Shown here: positions 40,669 to 50,269 of the stretch, piece by piece
How the letters are laid out: every line of letters begins with the position of its first letter
How positions within the stretch are numbered: position 1 is the stretch's first letter
DNA from: Bacteroidota bacterium
GTDB lineage: Bacteria; Bacteroidota; Bacteroidia; AKYH767-A; OLB10
Length of the DNA stretch: 64,000 nucleotides
Direction: 5' to 3'
Assembly: GCA_016714005.1 (NCBI GenBank)
Contig: JADJOA010000014.1
Location: 620,001-684,000, forward strand
Position numbers and translations under genes: made by a program
The notes under the pieces: model-generated
What the model saw: only the letters and a program-made list of their open reading frames with translations
Databases searched by the model: none
What the model was told of the DNA's origin: nothing

Positions 40669-42172
40669 ATGAAAAAAATTATTACTTTTTGTTTTGTTAC
40701 ACAGTTTTTTTGTGCAGTTGGTTTCGCACAAAAGCAGGGACAGGATCGTGTCGATTCTATCCTTTCAGTTGTCAACGCGTGGAGCATTTCAAACAACTCT
40801 CATGATACCTTACTTGCAGCATCATACATTGAACTCTCTTACGAATTGCATAAAATTGATCCTGATAAGGGGATAGTATTCGGTCAAAAGGCATTAGAGC
40901 TATCAACGAAAATTAATTGGGAAAAAGGCGTTGCTTCGTCTTATAATAGAATTGGTTTGTGTTATTGGGCTAAATCAGATTTCCCTAAGGCACTTGAGTT
41001 TCAGTTTAAGGCACTGAAGTTAAATGAGGATATTGATTTTAAACACGGAATTGCAAAGTTGAAGATAAACGAAGAATTAAAAAATATAAGCGGTGAAGCC
41101 CGTAACCTTGGTAATATAGGTATTGTGTATGATGCTTCTGGAGAATACGAAAAGGCGCTTCAGTATTATTCAAAGGCACTATCATTATACAGGCAGCTAA
41201 ATGACAAGGTAGGTATAGCCCGAAATCTTGGTAATGTGGCATTTGTGTATCAGGAAATGGGGCAATATGCAAGAGCGCTTGAATATAATTCGAGGGCATT
41301 GGAGATGAATGCTGCGATGGGAAATACCATACAGGTAGGAATTAATATCGGCAACATGGGAGAAGAGTATTATCATATAGCAGCCGATGCAATAAAAAAC
41401 AGAATTAACCTATCGCCTGATAGCCTTAAAAACATTAAGACTGCGTTACTTAAAGCCGAAGAATATTTAACTAAATCTATTGCCATATTTACCGAAGTTA
41501 ATGACCAGAATTTTTTGCATGAATTGTATCAGTATCTTTCAGATGTTCAGTTGCTGAAAGGTAATTACAGTGCAGGATTGTCTTATTATAAAAAATCAAT
41601 AGCATATCGCGATTCTGTTCACAATGAAGATAACAAACAAAAAATAGCACAACTTGAGAAAACACGTGAAGAAGATATAAAGCAAAAAGAAATAGAGCTG
41701 TTAAAAAGCCAGAACGAAATACAACGGCTTACCTCCCAGAGAAGAATGGCTGTAACTTATGGCTTAGGCTGTGCATTTATAGGATTAAGTTTTTTGACGT
41801 TTGCTTTTTTAATCAGAACAAGAAGAAAGAAAAATAAATCGTGAATTACAGCAGGCTTACTCTGATTTAAAATTAGCACAAACTGAACTTGTCAAACAGG
41901 AAAAGCTGGCATCGCTTGGTAAACTTACTTCTAACATTGCTCATGAGATTCAAAACCCACTTAACTTTGTAAATAATTTTTCAGAAGTAACCATTGACCT
42001 TGCTGAAGAATTAGTTACTTCACAATCTGAAGAAGAGAAAATGGAAATACTAAACAGCCTTAAAGAAATGCTGGGTAAAATAAATAGTCATGGGAAGCGT
42101 GCTGATGGTATTGTAAAAAAAATGCAACAACACCTGCGTGATGGAACGGGACATGAGTTGTTTGATAAATAA
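40669..42172 (+). CDS. TPR-domain histidine kinase lacking its ATPase domain (frameshifted)
   Basis: Signal peptide (ends GFAQ), periplasmic tetratricopeptide repeats (about residues 40-320, e.g. ARNLGNIGIVYDASGEYEKA), a coiled-coil, one membrane segment (TYGLGCAFIGLSFLTFAFLI), then after a one-base A-run excess at 41830-41834 the frame resumes with NRELQQAYSDLKLAQTELVK and a HisKA-type dimerisation helix, KLASLGKLTSNIAHEIQNPL (His at about base 41942). The gene ends at a TAA at 42172, after HDGTGHELFDK-like text; no HATPase_c domain (no N, G1 or G2 boxes) follows, nor in any frame of the 44 bases before the next gene. About 500 residues, against about 700 for full relatives. Confidence 0.8.
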
Positions 42173-42215
42173 TTTATTACTCTATTACTTCTACAAAAAT
42201 TCCATTATAAGGATT

Positions 42216-42851
42216 TTAAGAAGTTAATTGTAAAACTGTTTTATTCCCTACTAAATAGTCATTGCACTTTTCAAAGAATGATAAGTTTACTTTTTGATGT
42301 GATGATATAAGCACTGCAACTTCTTTAGTCAAAGTTTCTTTTATTAAATCGTATAGATTATTTGCCGATGGTTCATCTAAGGTAATTAGTGGTTCATCAA
42401 GCACAATTATTTTTGGATTTCCTATAAATGTACAAGCAATGGAAAATTTTTTAAGCATTCCGCTTGAGTAGGTGCCAACAGGGTTTTTAATGTACTCGTG
42501 CATATTAAAAATATCGCATAGCATTTTTACCTGTGCTGCATTTCCATTTTTGCATGATATATAAAAATCAAGCAAATCATTGCCGGTTAAAAATGTTGGA
42601 TATACCGGCTCGGCAGGAGCGTAGTTTGTAAACAGTCTGTACTGCTGTGGTTTTTTTTTGCAACTGATGTTTGGGTTTAAAATTATTTCTCCTTTAAAAG
42701 GAGCAATACCCGAAATGATTTTAAACAATGTAGTTTTTCCCGAACCATTCGTACCTTTTATCCAGCTTAATCCTTTCTCAAATTTTATTTCAGGAATATC
42801 TAAAGCTAAAAAATGGTGGTAGTGTTTTTGGATGTTGGAAAGTAAAAGCAT
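42216..42851 (-). CDS. ABC transporter ATP-binding protein
   Basis: Walker A GTNGSGKTTLFK, an ABC signature variant (TYSSGMLKKFS) and Walker B KIIVLDEPLITLDEP. 211 residues, intact. Closest to small ABC-2-type or heme-export-like ATPases. Probably paired with the polytopic protein at 39412-40527. Cargo unknown. Confidence 0.85.
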   Translation of the reverse strand: MLLLSNIQKHYHHFLALDIPEIKFEKGLSWIKGTNGSGKTTLFKIISGIAPFKGEIILNPNISCKKKPQQYRLFTNYAPAEPVYPTFLTGNDLLDFYISCKNGNAAQVKMLCDIFNMHEYIKNPVGTYSSGMLKKFSIACTFIGNPKIIVLDEPLITLDEPSANNLYDLIKETLTKEVAVLISSHQKVNLSFFEKCNDYLVGNKTVLQLTS

Positions 42852-42866
42852 ACAACCAATAATTTT

Positions 42867-43193
42867 TTAAGCGGGTATAAATTTTAAAAGTTCGCCAAGT
42901 TCTTTGTCAGAAATATTTTCCTTTTCAGACTTATCGTAAATGGTAAGCAAATAAACAGTTGAATCCTTTATAACAAAATTTGAAATTATTCGTGCTCCGC
43001 CTGATTTGCCTTTTCCTTTTGAAGCAATGGCAAGTCTTATTTTATAACATCCTTTTAAAATAGGAGTTCCTTCTTTCGGGTTGTTTTTCAGAAGCTGTAT
43101 CAATTGAAAAATCTTTTTGAGAGAAGGATATTTTTTGATTAATCGCTTCGCTTGCCTCTCAAAAACCGCAATAGACTTTACGTTATAGCTCAT
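42867..43193 (-). CDS. RelE/ParE-type toxin (mRNA interferase-like)
   Basis: 108 residues with the RelE-fold pattern: N-terminal helix hairpin (VFERQAKRLIKKYPSLKKIF), then a beta-sheet with GCYKIRLAIASKGKGKSGGA and VYLLTIYDKSEKENISDKEL. It would cleave mRNA at ribosomes if active. It overlaps its antitoxin by 11 bases, the typical arrangement. Confidence 0.82.
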   Translation of the reverse strand: MSYNVKSIAVFERQAKRLIKKYPSLKKIFQLIQLLKNNPKEGTPILKGCYKIRLAIASKGKGKSGGARIISNFVIKDSTVYLLTIYDKSEKENISDKELGELLKFIPA

Positions 43194-43389
43194 TCAAAAA
43201 ATCTTCTGCATTACGGGCTTTCTTCTTTCCCTTTCTAATGAGTTTCATTTCTTCAACAGCTTCTCTTATTTCTTCCATCAGCAATCCTTTGGAATCGGTA
43301 AGCGGTTTGGCTTTAACAAATGAGATGCTTCTTAAAACTTCTATAAAAGATTTAGCCTTGTTGTCAGGAATATCTAAGAGTAATTTCAT
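43183..43389 (-). CDS. Antitoxin of the RelE-type module
   Basis: 68 residues, highly charged, with a Lys-rich stretch (EMKLIRKGKKKARNAEDFLN) that would contact the toxin. No DNA-binding motif is obvious. It is first in the pair and overlaps the toxin start. Identity rests on pairing and size. Confidence 0.72.
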   Translation of the reverse strand: MKLLLDIPDNKAKSFIEVLRSISFVKAKPLTDSKGLLMEEIREAVEEMKLIRKGKKKARNAEDFLNEL

Positions 43390-43426
43390 CGCAATTATTT
43401 TTTTTTGATTTAAAATGTAAACTTAA

Positions 43427-46400
43427 TCAATTTTCCACTTCAATCTTTTTCAAATTATCTTCTGTTGCCCTGTCAATTAATTTAAACATGGGGTCAATGC
43501 CCGCTTTTGTTGGCTTAGCAGAAACGGTTATTTCAAATTCGCTTTCTTTTTTATTGAAATGGTTTCGTTTAACATAGATAAGCGAATCTTTTCCGTTAGC
43601 ACCTTCGGTAAATACTCCAATATCAATCCAGTCTCTAATCGGTATTTTTTGTTCGTTGCCAATACTGTCACTATAAACTTTTTCGGCTTCGGTTTTTATT
43701 TTCACTCTATAATTGTTGCCTTGCTTGATTGCTGTGGCTTCTGTGGTTTGTAAATTAAAGAGCGTAATTTTTTCAAACAAATCTGTTACCACATATTTTA
43801 ATGAATCAGGCGTGGCATTGCGTAAGTAATTTACAAACGTTGGCGACTGCACATACGGTGCTGACTGAAATCCATACTCTTTTATAAACCTGCTCAATGC
43901 AGCATTTAATGAATCTTCTCCAATTAAATCTTTTAACTGGTACATAACCAGCGAACCTTTTTGATAATGAATGTACTGTTGGTTGTCGCACGTTACCATC
44001 GGTTGTTCGCCTTTGCGTTCAAACGAGCGACCTGCCAGGTAACGGTCTAACTCATACTTTAAATATTTGTTGATGTTTTTTGCAGTATATTCTTTTTCCA
44101 TCACCATCAGGGCTGTGTACTGCGCCATGCTTTCCACCATAATGGTTGAGCCAAGCGTGTTTGCTCCTGCCACTTGGTGGCCCCACCACTGATGCGCCAC
44201 TTCATGCGATGTAACATAATATGCCATGTCAACAACGCTATCATCAGACAGTATCATTATAAAACCAATTGCTTCGCTAAAGGGAATAGTATTAGGAAAT
44301 GATTGTGCGAATTGCTGGTAGCGTGGGAATTCCAATATTCTTACTTGTTTAAATTGGTAGGGCGAAAAATTTTTCTGGCAGTAGTCAATTGTGTGTTTTA
44401 TTGACTTGTTCATTTTTTCAATATTCCAGTTATGTGTTGGGTGATAAAAATTTCGATATTAATGCCTTTGTATTTATCTCTGAAAACAGCGTAACGCGCA
44501 CTTAAAAAAGAATAAAAATTTACAATGGGGGCATCCATTTTATAGTGAAAATAATTTCTTCCGTTTTCTTTCCATTCTTTTTGAAGGTAACCCGGTGAAA
44601 TTGCAATTTGGTCAGCCGATGTGCTTATTACACATTCGTAATTTATCCAGTCAGCATCTTGTGATAAATAGTTGTTACGTACGCCTACAGAATCGCTTAA
44701 TAGACGCATGCTGTATTGTCGTTTAGGCAAGCCATATTTTTTTCTGTCATCATTTTCGGTTAGCTCTACACTTTCGCTATACCCAAAAGAAGGCAATGTG
44801 TTGTTATTAATAAAAGTTCCGTTCTGAAAAACACCAATGTAATCTCTTCCCTGTTTAAATCCTTTGGTTGGGTAATACAAATCAAAAGTTACTTTGGACG
44901 AATCGCCCGGTTGCAATGGTCTTGATAAAGAATAGATATAAAAATTGCCTTCGTAGTTTGTTAATTGCTTTGCAGGAATTCCGAAATCAAGTTTTTTAAT
45001 TTCAACATCGCTGTCAGAAAATGTAACAAACAAACTGTCTATTGCCTGTTTCGATTTATTTTTAATGATGTAATATCCTTTGAGTGATGCTTCGCGCTTT
45101 TCAGGAAAAATATCAACTGAAATATTTACATCGGTAATGCGTGGTTGAACATAATCAATGTACTTACGAAACTTCTTCTCAAAGTCAGCAGCAAATATTG
45201 CGCGTTCTGTTTTAGTTTGATATTCGTTTAAAATATTGGTGTTGTAAAAAATAAAACTGCCAAACAAAACAAACATGGCAAGCCCAATTGGTATCATCAG
45301 TTTACCCTGCCCGTTGCGCCATGCATTTTTAAATTGATGGATGCGTGTTTTAAAATCAACTTCGCTTCCGTGCCTTGTCAACATCATTCCCACCATAAAA
45401 AACGCAATGCCTAAACCAAGCCAGTAGAATACATAAAGATATTTTGCATAAAGAAAATGCCCGAACTTGTTCATGTCACTGTAAAGACTGTAGCCAGTAT
45501 CGCCATACCAAATCATGTTATGGTCAATTCCCATTGCCGCAAGCGCTGCAAAACCAATGAAATAAATTACAACCAAGGTGTGCCCAATAAACTTATTGTT
45601 TACTATGTTATGAATAAAAAACGCAAGCAAAATTGTTAAAACATAAAATGGATATTCAACCATAAAAAATTGTTTTAGATAAACCGGAACATCGTATCGT
45701 GTATATCCATTGATGGTTTGCATTAACATGCCAGTTAGCATTAGAACAATTAACAGCATAGCAACTATTAAACACATGGCAGCAAAGCGCGCAGTCATGG
45801 TAATCTTTTTTGAAACCGGTAATGCATCTGTAATGTTTGAAAAATTAAACTGACGGTCTTTCCAAATCATTTCGCCTGAGTAAAGTGTAATGATGATTAA
45901 AAGAAATAATGTGAAATTTCCGGTAAGTTCATCAGTAATCATATACGTTACAGGCAATGCAGCGGTGCCATATAGTTTTCCCATTTCATCGGTTTGAGCA
46001 AGTAAAAAAAGTACTCCACAAAAAGTAATGGCGAGAAATGGAATGGAACGAATGGATGAAAAAAATTCAAATCGTAAAGTCTGCCGCCACATTTTAAATT
46101 TTGATGCAAAGGAATAATCGTTGGCAACATGCGGTAACTTTAAAGATTGAATTACGGGTTCTTCTTTTTTTTCTGCTTTTAATTTTTTGCGCAATTGCAA
46201 TCCTGATTTAGAAAACTTAAAAAACTTAATGCACAATAAACCAATAAGCGTTCCAGCGCCAATCCATATCAAACGATTGTACAACAAGTATGAAGTTAGC
46301 GGAACAACCATTGAATTTTTTTCTGAGGGAGTCCAGTAACGGGTTTGATAAAAAGTAGAAATTAAACCATAAGGGTCAAACAATGAAAAAAGCGGATTGC

Positions 46401-46998
46401 TTTCTACATCGCTTGACGTATCTATCAATAAAATATAACCAAGAAAAAAAACCACACCCTGCACAAAAATGGCAAACTGACTGCGCAGTAAACTTCCCAA
46501 AGTAAAAAACACTGCACCCAGTATAAATACGTTGGGCACAAGCATGGTGATAAACGGATGCAGATAATACATAAGGTTAAACGGTCCTACTTTTTCTCCA
46601 TCAACCCAAGGCATGTAAACACCAATCATTACACCCAAAATAATTCCCGAAAAAATAAAAAGACAAACAATGTATGAACCCAAAAATCGTCCGGCTAAGT
46701 AATTAAGCTTTTTTACCGGAGTGGTAAACATTATTTCATGGAAGTTGTGTTCAAAATCGCGGTAAACAGGCACGCCCATTACTGCAGAAATAATTAACGT
46801 GCCAATTAAAGTTAGCACGGCAATAATTTGGTTGATGGTGTAAGGTGCGTTTTTATTTACGCTGCCCGATGCACCGCCTATAGTAATTGCATCGGTAGTT
46901 GCAAAAATAAATGCCAATGCAAACATGATAGCGAAAAAAATATAGGTTGCCGGTCTGCGAAAACGGTAGCTGAGTTCGAAGGAAAAAATGTTGAACAT
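43427..46998 (-). CDS. ABC transporter permease fused to M1-family aminopeptidase domain (frameshifted)
   Basis: About 1190 residues after repair. The first about 560 hold two sets of six or so membrane segments (ABC-2-type permease with FEHNFHEIMFTTPVKKLNYL and WKDRQFNFSNITDALPVSKK). The rest is an M1 gluzincin domain: a beta-rich N-terminal part, then HEVAHQWWG zinc motif with a Glu ligand in VESMAQYTAL about 19 residues later. The break is at a T-run on the minus strand near 44450-44455; one restored T yields YHPTHNWNIEKMNKSIKHTI. It lies 38 bases downstream of the ABC ATPase at 47037. This permease-peptidase fusion is known in Bacteroidota; role unknown. Confidence 0.85.
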
Positions 46999-47036
46999 TT
47001 TGGATTAGAGATTTAGGATTTCGGATTAGAGAACTA

Positions 47037-47942
47037 CTAAGAATTATACACTGAAAACTCCGAACTGTTTTTTACCAATCCGTTTATTACTGAAAAGTAA
47101 ACATCTTCCAATCCGGTTTCTGTTTCGGTAAAGGTGTGATTGAGTTTTTCATCACTCCATACATGCAATTCAATTTTTCCAGTATTGAATTTTTGCGAAA
47201 CCACTTTATACTGCGCTGCAATTTCTTTTGCTTCGGTTTTGCTTGCAAACGCGGTGTAAATTTTTCCCTGAACCATTTTTATGGCTTCCATAGGGTGGCC
47301 TGCAAACAACACTTCGCCTTTATTTATAATTGCCATTTGCGAGCATAGTTCTTTTACATCTTCAACTATGTGTGTGGAGAGAATTACAATTACCTGCTCG
47401 CTGATTTCACTTAACAGATTTAAAAAACGATTTCGTTCTGTTGGGTCAAGTCCGGCAGTGGGTTCATCAACAATAATTATTTTAGGATTGCCTATTAACG
47501 CCTGAGCAATGCCAAATCGTTGTTTCATTCCGCCACTGTAACCGCCCAATTTTTTTTTGCGCGCATCATACAAATTCGTTTGCACTAATAATGATTTTAC
47601 CAACTCGCTGCGCTGCCTTGAATCGCTTATGCCTTTTAGTATGGCAATATGCGTAAGCAATTCTTCGGCACTTACGTTGGTATACACCCCAAACTCCTGC
47701 GGCAGGTAGCCGAGAATTTTTCTTACATCTTCTTTTTTCTCCAGCACATTTAAATCATCTAAAAAAATAGAACCGCTTCCTGCTTCCTGCAAGGTAGCAA
47801 TAGTGCGCATGAGCGATGATTTGCCTGCACCGTTTGGTCCCAGCAAACCAAACAAACCATTGCTGATGGTAAGCGATACATTTTTCAAAGCCTGTACACC
47901 ATTGGGGTATGTTTTGCTGAGGCTGGAGATTTTTAGTTGCAT
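47037..47942 (-). CDS. ABC transporter ATP-binding protein (partner of permease/M1 fusion)
   Basis: Walker A LGPNGAGKSSLMRTI, signature LGGYSGGMKQRFGIAQALIG, Walker B IIIVDEPTAGLDPTERN. A C-terminal about 80-residue extension is typical of ABC-2-type export ATPases. 301 residues. Overall it pairs with the gene at 43427-46998. Confidence 0.92.
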   Translation of the reverse strand: MQLKISSLSKTYPNGVQALKNVSLTISNGLFGLLGPNGAGKSSLMRTIATLQEAGSGSIFLDDLNVLEKKEDVRKILGYLPQEFGVYTNVSAEELLTHIAILKGISDSRQRSELVKSLLVQTNLYDARKKKLGGYSGGMKQRFGIAQALIGNPKIIIVDEPTAGLDPTERNRFLNLLSEISEQVIVILSTHIVEDVKELCSQMAIINKGEVLFAGHPMEAIKMVQGKIYTAFASKTEAKEIAAQYKVVSQKFNTGKIELHVWSDEKLNHTFTETETGLEDVYFSVINGLVKNSSEFSVYNS

Positions 47943-48032
47943 AAAAGAATATTGAATAAGTAAATGTAAATGACAAATGTTGAAATGCTAAAATCAAAAA
48001 TGTGTTTAGAGTTTATTCTTTTCAAAAATAAT

Positions 48033-48398
48033 TTAAAACTTATAGCGCATAAATCTAAATGCTTTGTACAAAGCAGCAATGGAAACGGTTTTGCGCTTTG
48101 CAATAATATTAACCTGCGGTAAATTAACGGAGGCTATCTGCGCACCCTCGTGCTTAACGGCAGGAAAAATATTGTTGCGACTTCTTCTAGCAGTAATGTT
48201 TACTACCGGAAGTTCATAAACTTTTTCAGTGGCATTGCTCTTTGCAGTAATGGTAATCATAGGTAGCGTTTTAGCTCCAATAATTTTTCCTTTGTAAACG
48301 GTCGCAGGAAGCATGTCAGTTTCTGCGTTTTGTGCATTTAATGCTAAAGTTGACATGGCAACTATTGCTGTCAACAGGGTTTTTTTAATGGTGTTCAT
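48033..48398 (-). CDS. Small secreted protein with three short repeats, unknown
   Basis: 121 residues from the ATG at 48398; the longer open frame (to 48491) is leader. Signal peptide ends LALNAQ (about residue 22). The mature part has three repeats of the pattern L-P-x-(V/I)-x-I-(T/I)-A-(K/R) (LPMITITAKS, LPVVNITARR, LPQVNIIAKR), about 30 residues apart, each in a beta-like stretch. No recognised family. Probably periplasmic or exported. Confidence 0.65.
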   Translation of the reverse strand: MNTIKKTLLTAIVAMSTLALNAQNAETDMLPATVYKGKIIGAKTLPMITITAKSNATEKVYELPVVNITARRSRNNIFPAVKHEGAQIASVNLPQVNIIAKRKTVSIAALYKAFRFMRYKF

Positions 48399-48735
48399 GG
48401 TATTAATTTTTTGAATTTTGATTTGTTGTATGTTTTGTAATGAACTTTGCGATGCAATGATAGTGTGATTACATGGTATTATGCAATACATAATACATAG
48501 AATTTTTCTAAATGATTGAATATCAATGATAATATTTTAATATTTGAGCAATTATTTCTTTAAAATCTTAGGATTTGCTAAACACCTCAACTATTTTAAC
48601 GGGATATTTTCCTCTTTTTAGGACGACCTGCCGCAAAATTTAGTTACAGGTTTAATTAGCTACTTTGTTAAAATGATAAAATAGGAGGTATGGATGTGAA
48701 CTTTAAAAACACTTAGGTTTGAACCTTAAATTTTT
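48399..48735. other. Intergenic region of about 337 bases
   Basis: Lies between divergent genes (48033-48398 minus and 48736 plus). AT-rich, with no ORF of note. It holds a TAGGTTTG element (listed separately) and a GGAGG stretch at 48684-48688. Nothing else supportable. Confidence 0.5.
48714..48721 (+). promoter_or_regulatory. Putative -7 promoter element for the amidohydrolase gene
   Basis: TAGGTTTG, an exact TAnnTTTG match, 14 bases before the ATG. The -33 element is not clear. Confidence 0.35.
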
Positions 48736-49924
48736 ATGGACTTAATATCACGAATACAAAATCTCGCAAAAGATTTCCACCCTGAAATAGCTGCATGCCG
48801 CAGGTATTTGCATGCCAATCCTGAATTGTCTTTTAAGGAGTACAACACACAGGCCTTTATTTGGAGTGAATTGGAAAAAATTGGGGTTAACAAAAAACAA
48901 AAAATAGCGGAGACAGGAATTGTTGCTTTAATAGAAGGAAAAAATCCGCAATCAAAAACAATTGCTTTACGCGCTGATATGGATGCGCTGCCCATACAAG
49001 AGACTAACAATGTTGAGTACAAATCAAAAAATGCAGGAGTAATGCATGCCTGTGGGCACGATGTTCACTCATCTTGTTTACTAGGTGTTGCAAGAATTTT
49101 AAATGAGTTAAAAGAAAATTTTAAAGGTACGTTCAAATTAATTTTTCAACCCGGTGAAGAGAAATTACCCGGTGGTGCTTCACTCATGATTAAAGAAGGT
49201 GTATTGCAAAATCCATCTCCGTCTGAAGTATTAGGACAGCACGTAATGCCTTTAATTGAAACTGGTAAAGTTGGTTTCCGCAGCGGAGTTTACATGGCAA
49301 GTACCGATGAAATTTATGTAACAGTTAAAGGCAAGGGTGGGCATGGTGCAATGCCTCATCTTACAATTGATCCTGTTTTAATAACATCTCATATGCTTGT
49401 TGCGTTACAGCAGGTGGTAAGCCGCAATGCAAATCCTATAATGCCAAGTGTTTTATCGTTCGGTAAAGTAATTGCCAATGGCGCAACAAACGTAATTCCA
49501 GACACTGTTTACTTAGAGGGAACCTTTAGAACCCCTTGACGAAAAATGGAGAGCTGAGGCGCACCTGAAAATAAAATCAATGGCAGAACAAATTGTAACG
49601 GCTATGGGTGGCAGTTGTGAGTTTAACATTGTAAGAGGCTATCCTGCTTTAATCAACAATCCTGAATTGACAAATGTTATTAAACAAAATGCTGCGGACT
49701 ATCTTGGAAAGGAAAACGTAGTTGATTTGGATATTTGGATGGCAGCAGAGGACTTTGCTTTTTATTCTCAACAATCAAAAGCCTGTTTTTACAGACTTGG
49801 TACGCGCAACGAAGCGAGAGGAATAACCTCGGGCGTACACACATCTACTTTTGATATAGATGAGAAGGCGCTTGAAATTGGTATGGGATTGATGGCTTAC
49901 AACGCCTGCAAAAATTTGCAGTAA
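48736..49924 (+). CDS. M20-family amidohydrolase (N-acyl-amino acid hydrolase), frameshifted
   Basis: Zinc-dependent hydrolysis of N-acyl amino acids or hippurate-type amides. Metal sites are visible: RADMDALPIQETNN, HACGHDVHSSCLLG, QPGEEKLPGGASLMI (Glu) and the dimerisation domain VKGKGGHGAMPHLTIDPV. The frame slips in the C-run near 49530-49533 (one extra C); the second frame continues with LDEKWRAEAHLKIKS and ends with MAAEDFAFYSQQ and GVHTSTFDIDEKAL. About 396 residues. Substrate not determined. Confidence 0.9.
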
Positions 49925-50269
49925 TTATCTTGTAAGTGTTGTATATAAACTGTTATCTCTTAGCGAATACTAAAAAGCTACTTCAAATTTTAAATTTTAG
50001 GAGATATATCTCTAAAAAGCAATGAAACCATTTTAATGAGGCGTAAGTATAAGAGATATGATTTATAATACTCCATATTAATTTATGAAAAAGAGAAACC
50101 GCGATCATGGAGTGTTAAGAACAGTGGGCACGACTCTAATATTGAGATTTTTAGCAGTGTTGGAGAAGAAACCCAATAAAACAGAAATTTACTTTTTTCG
50201 CTTTGGTTTTTTTCTGATTTTCGCGCTTTCGGCAAGCATTAACTAAAATCAAATCAAACATATACATAT
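49925..50269. other. Intergenic region of about 345 bases
   Basis: Lies between the amidohydrolase and the SBBP-repeat gene. AT-rich with a 12-base perfect palindrome (50001-50012, GAGATATATCTC) and an ATACTCCAT / ATGGAGTGT inverted pair. No gene or certain promoter seen. Confidence 0.45.

Noticed and set aside
48399..48735. Possible small RNA or tRNA gene
   Set aside because: No cloverleaf, conserved loops or terminator could be drawn.
50001..50012. Perfect 12-base palindrome as an operator
   Set aside because: AT-rich self-complementary words are common in this DNA and there is no second copy or adjacent regulator.
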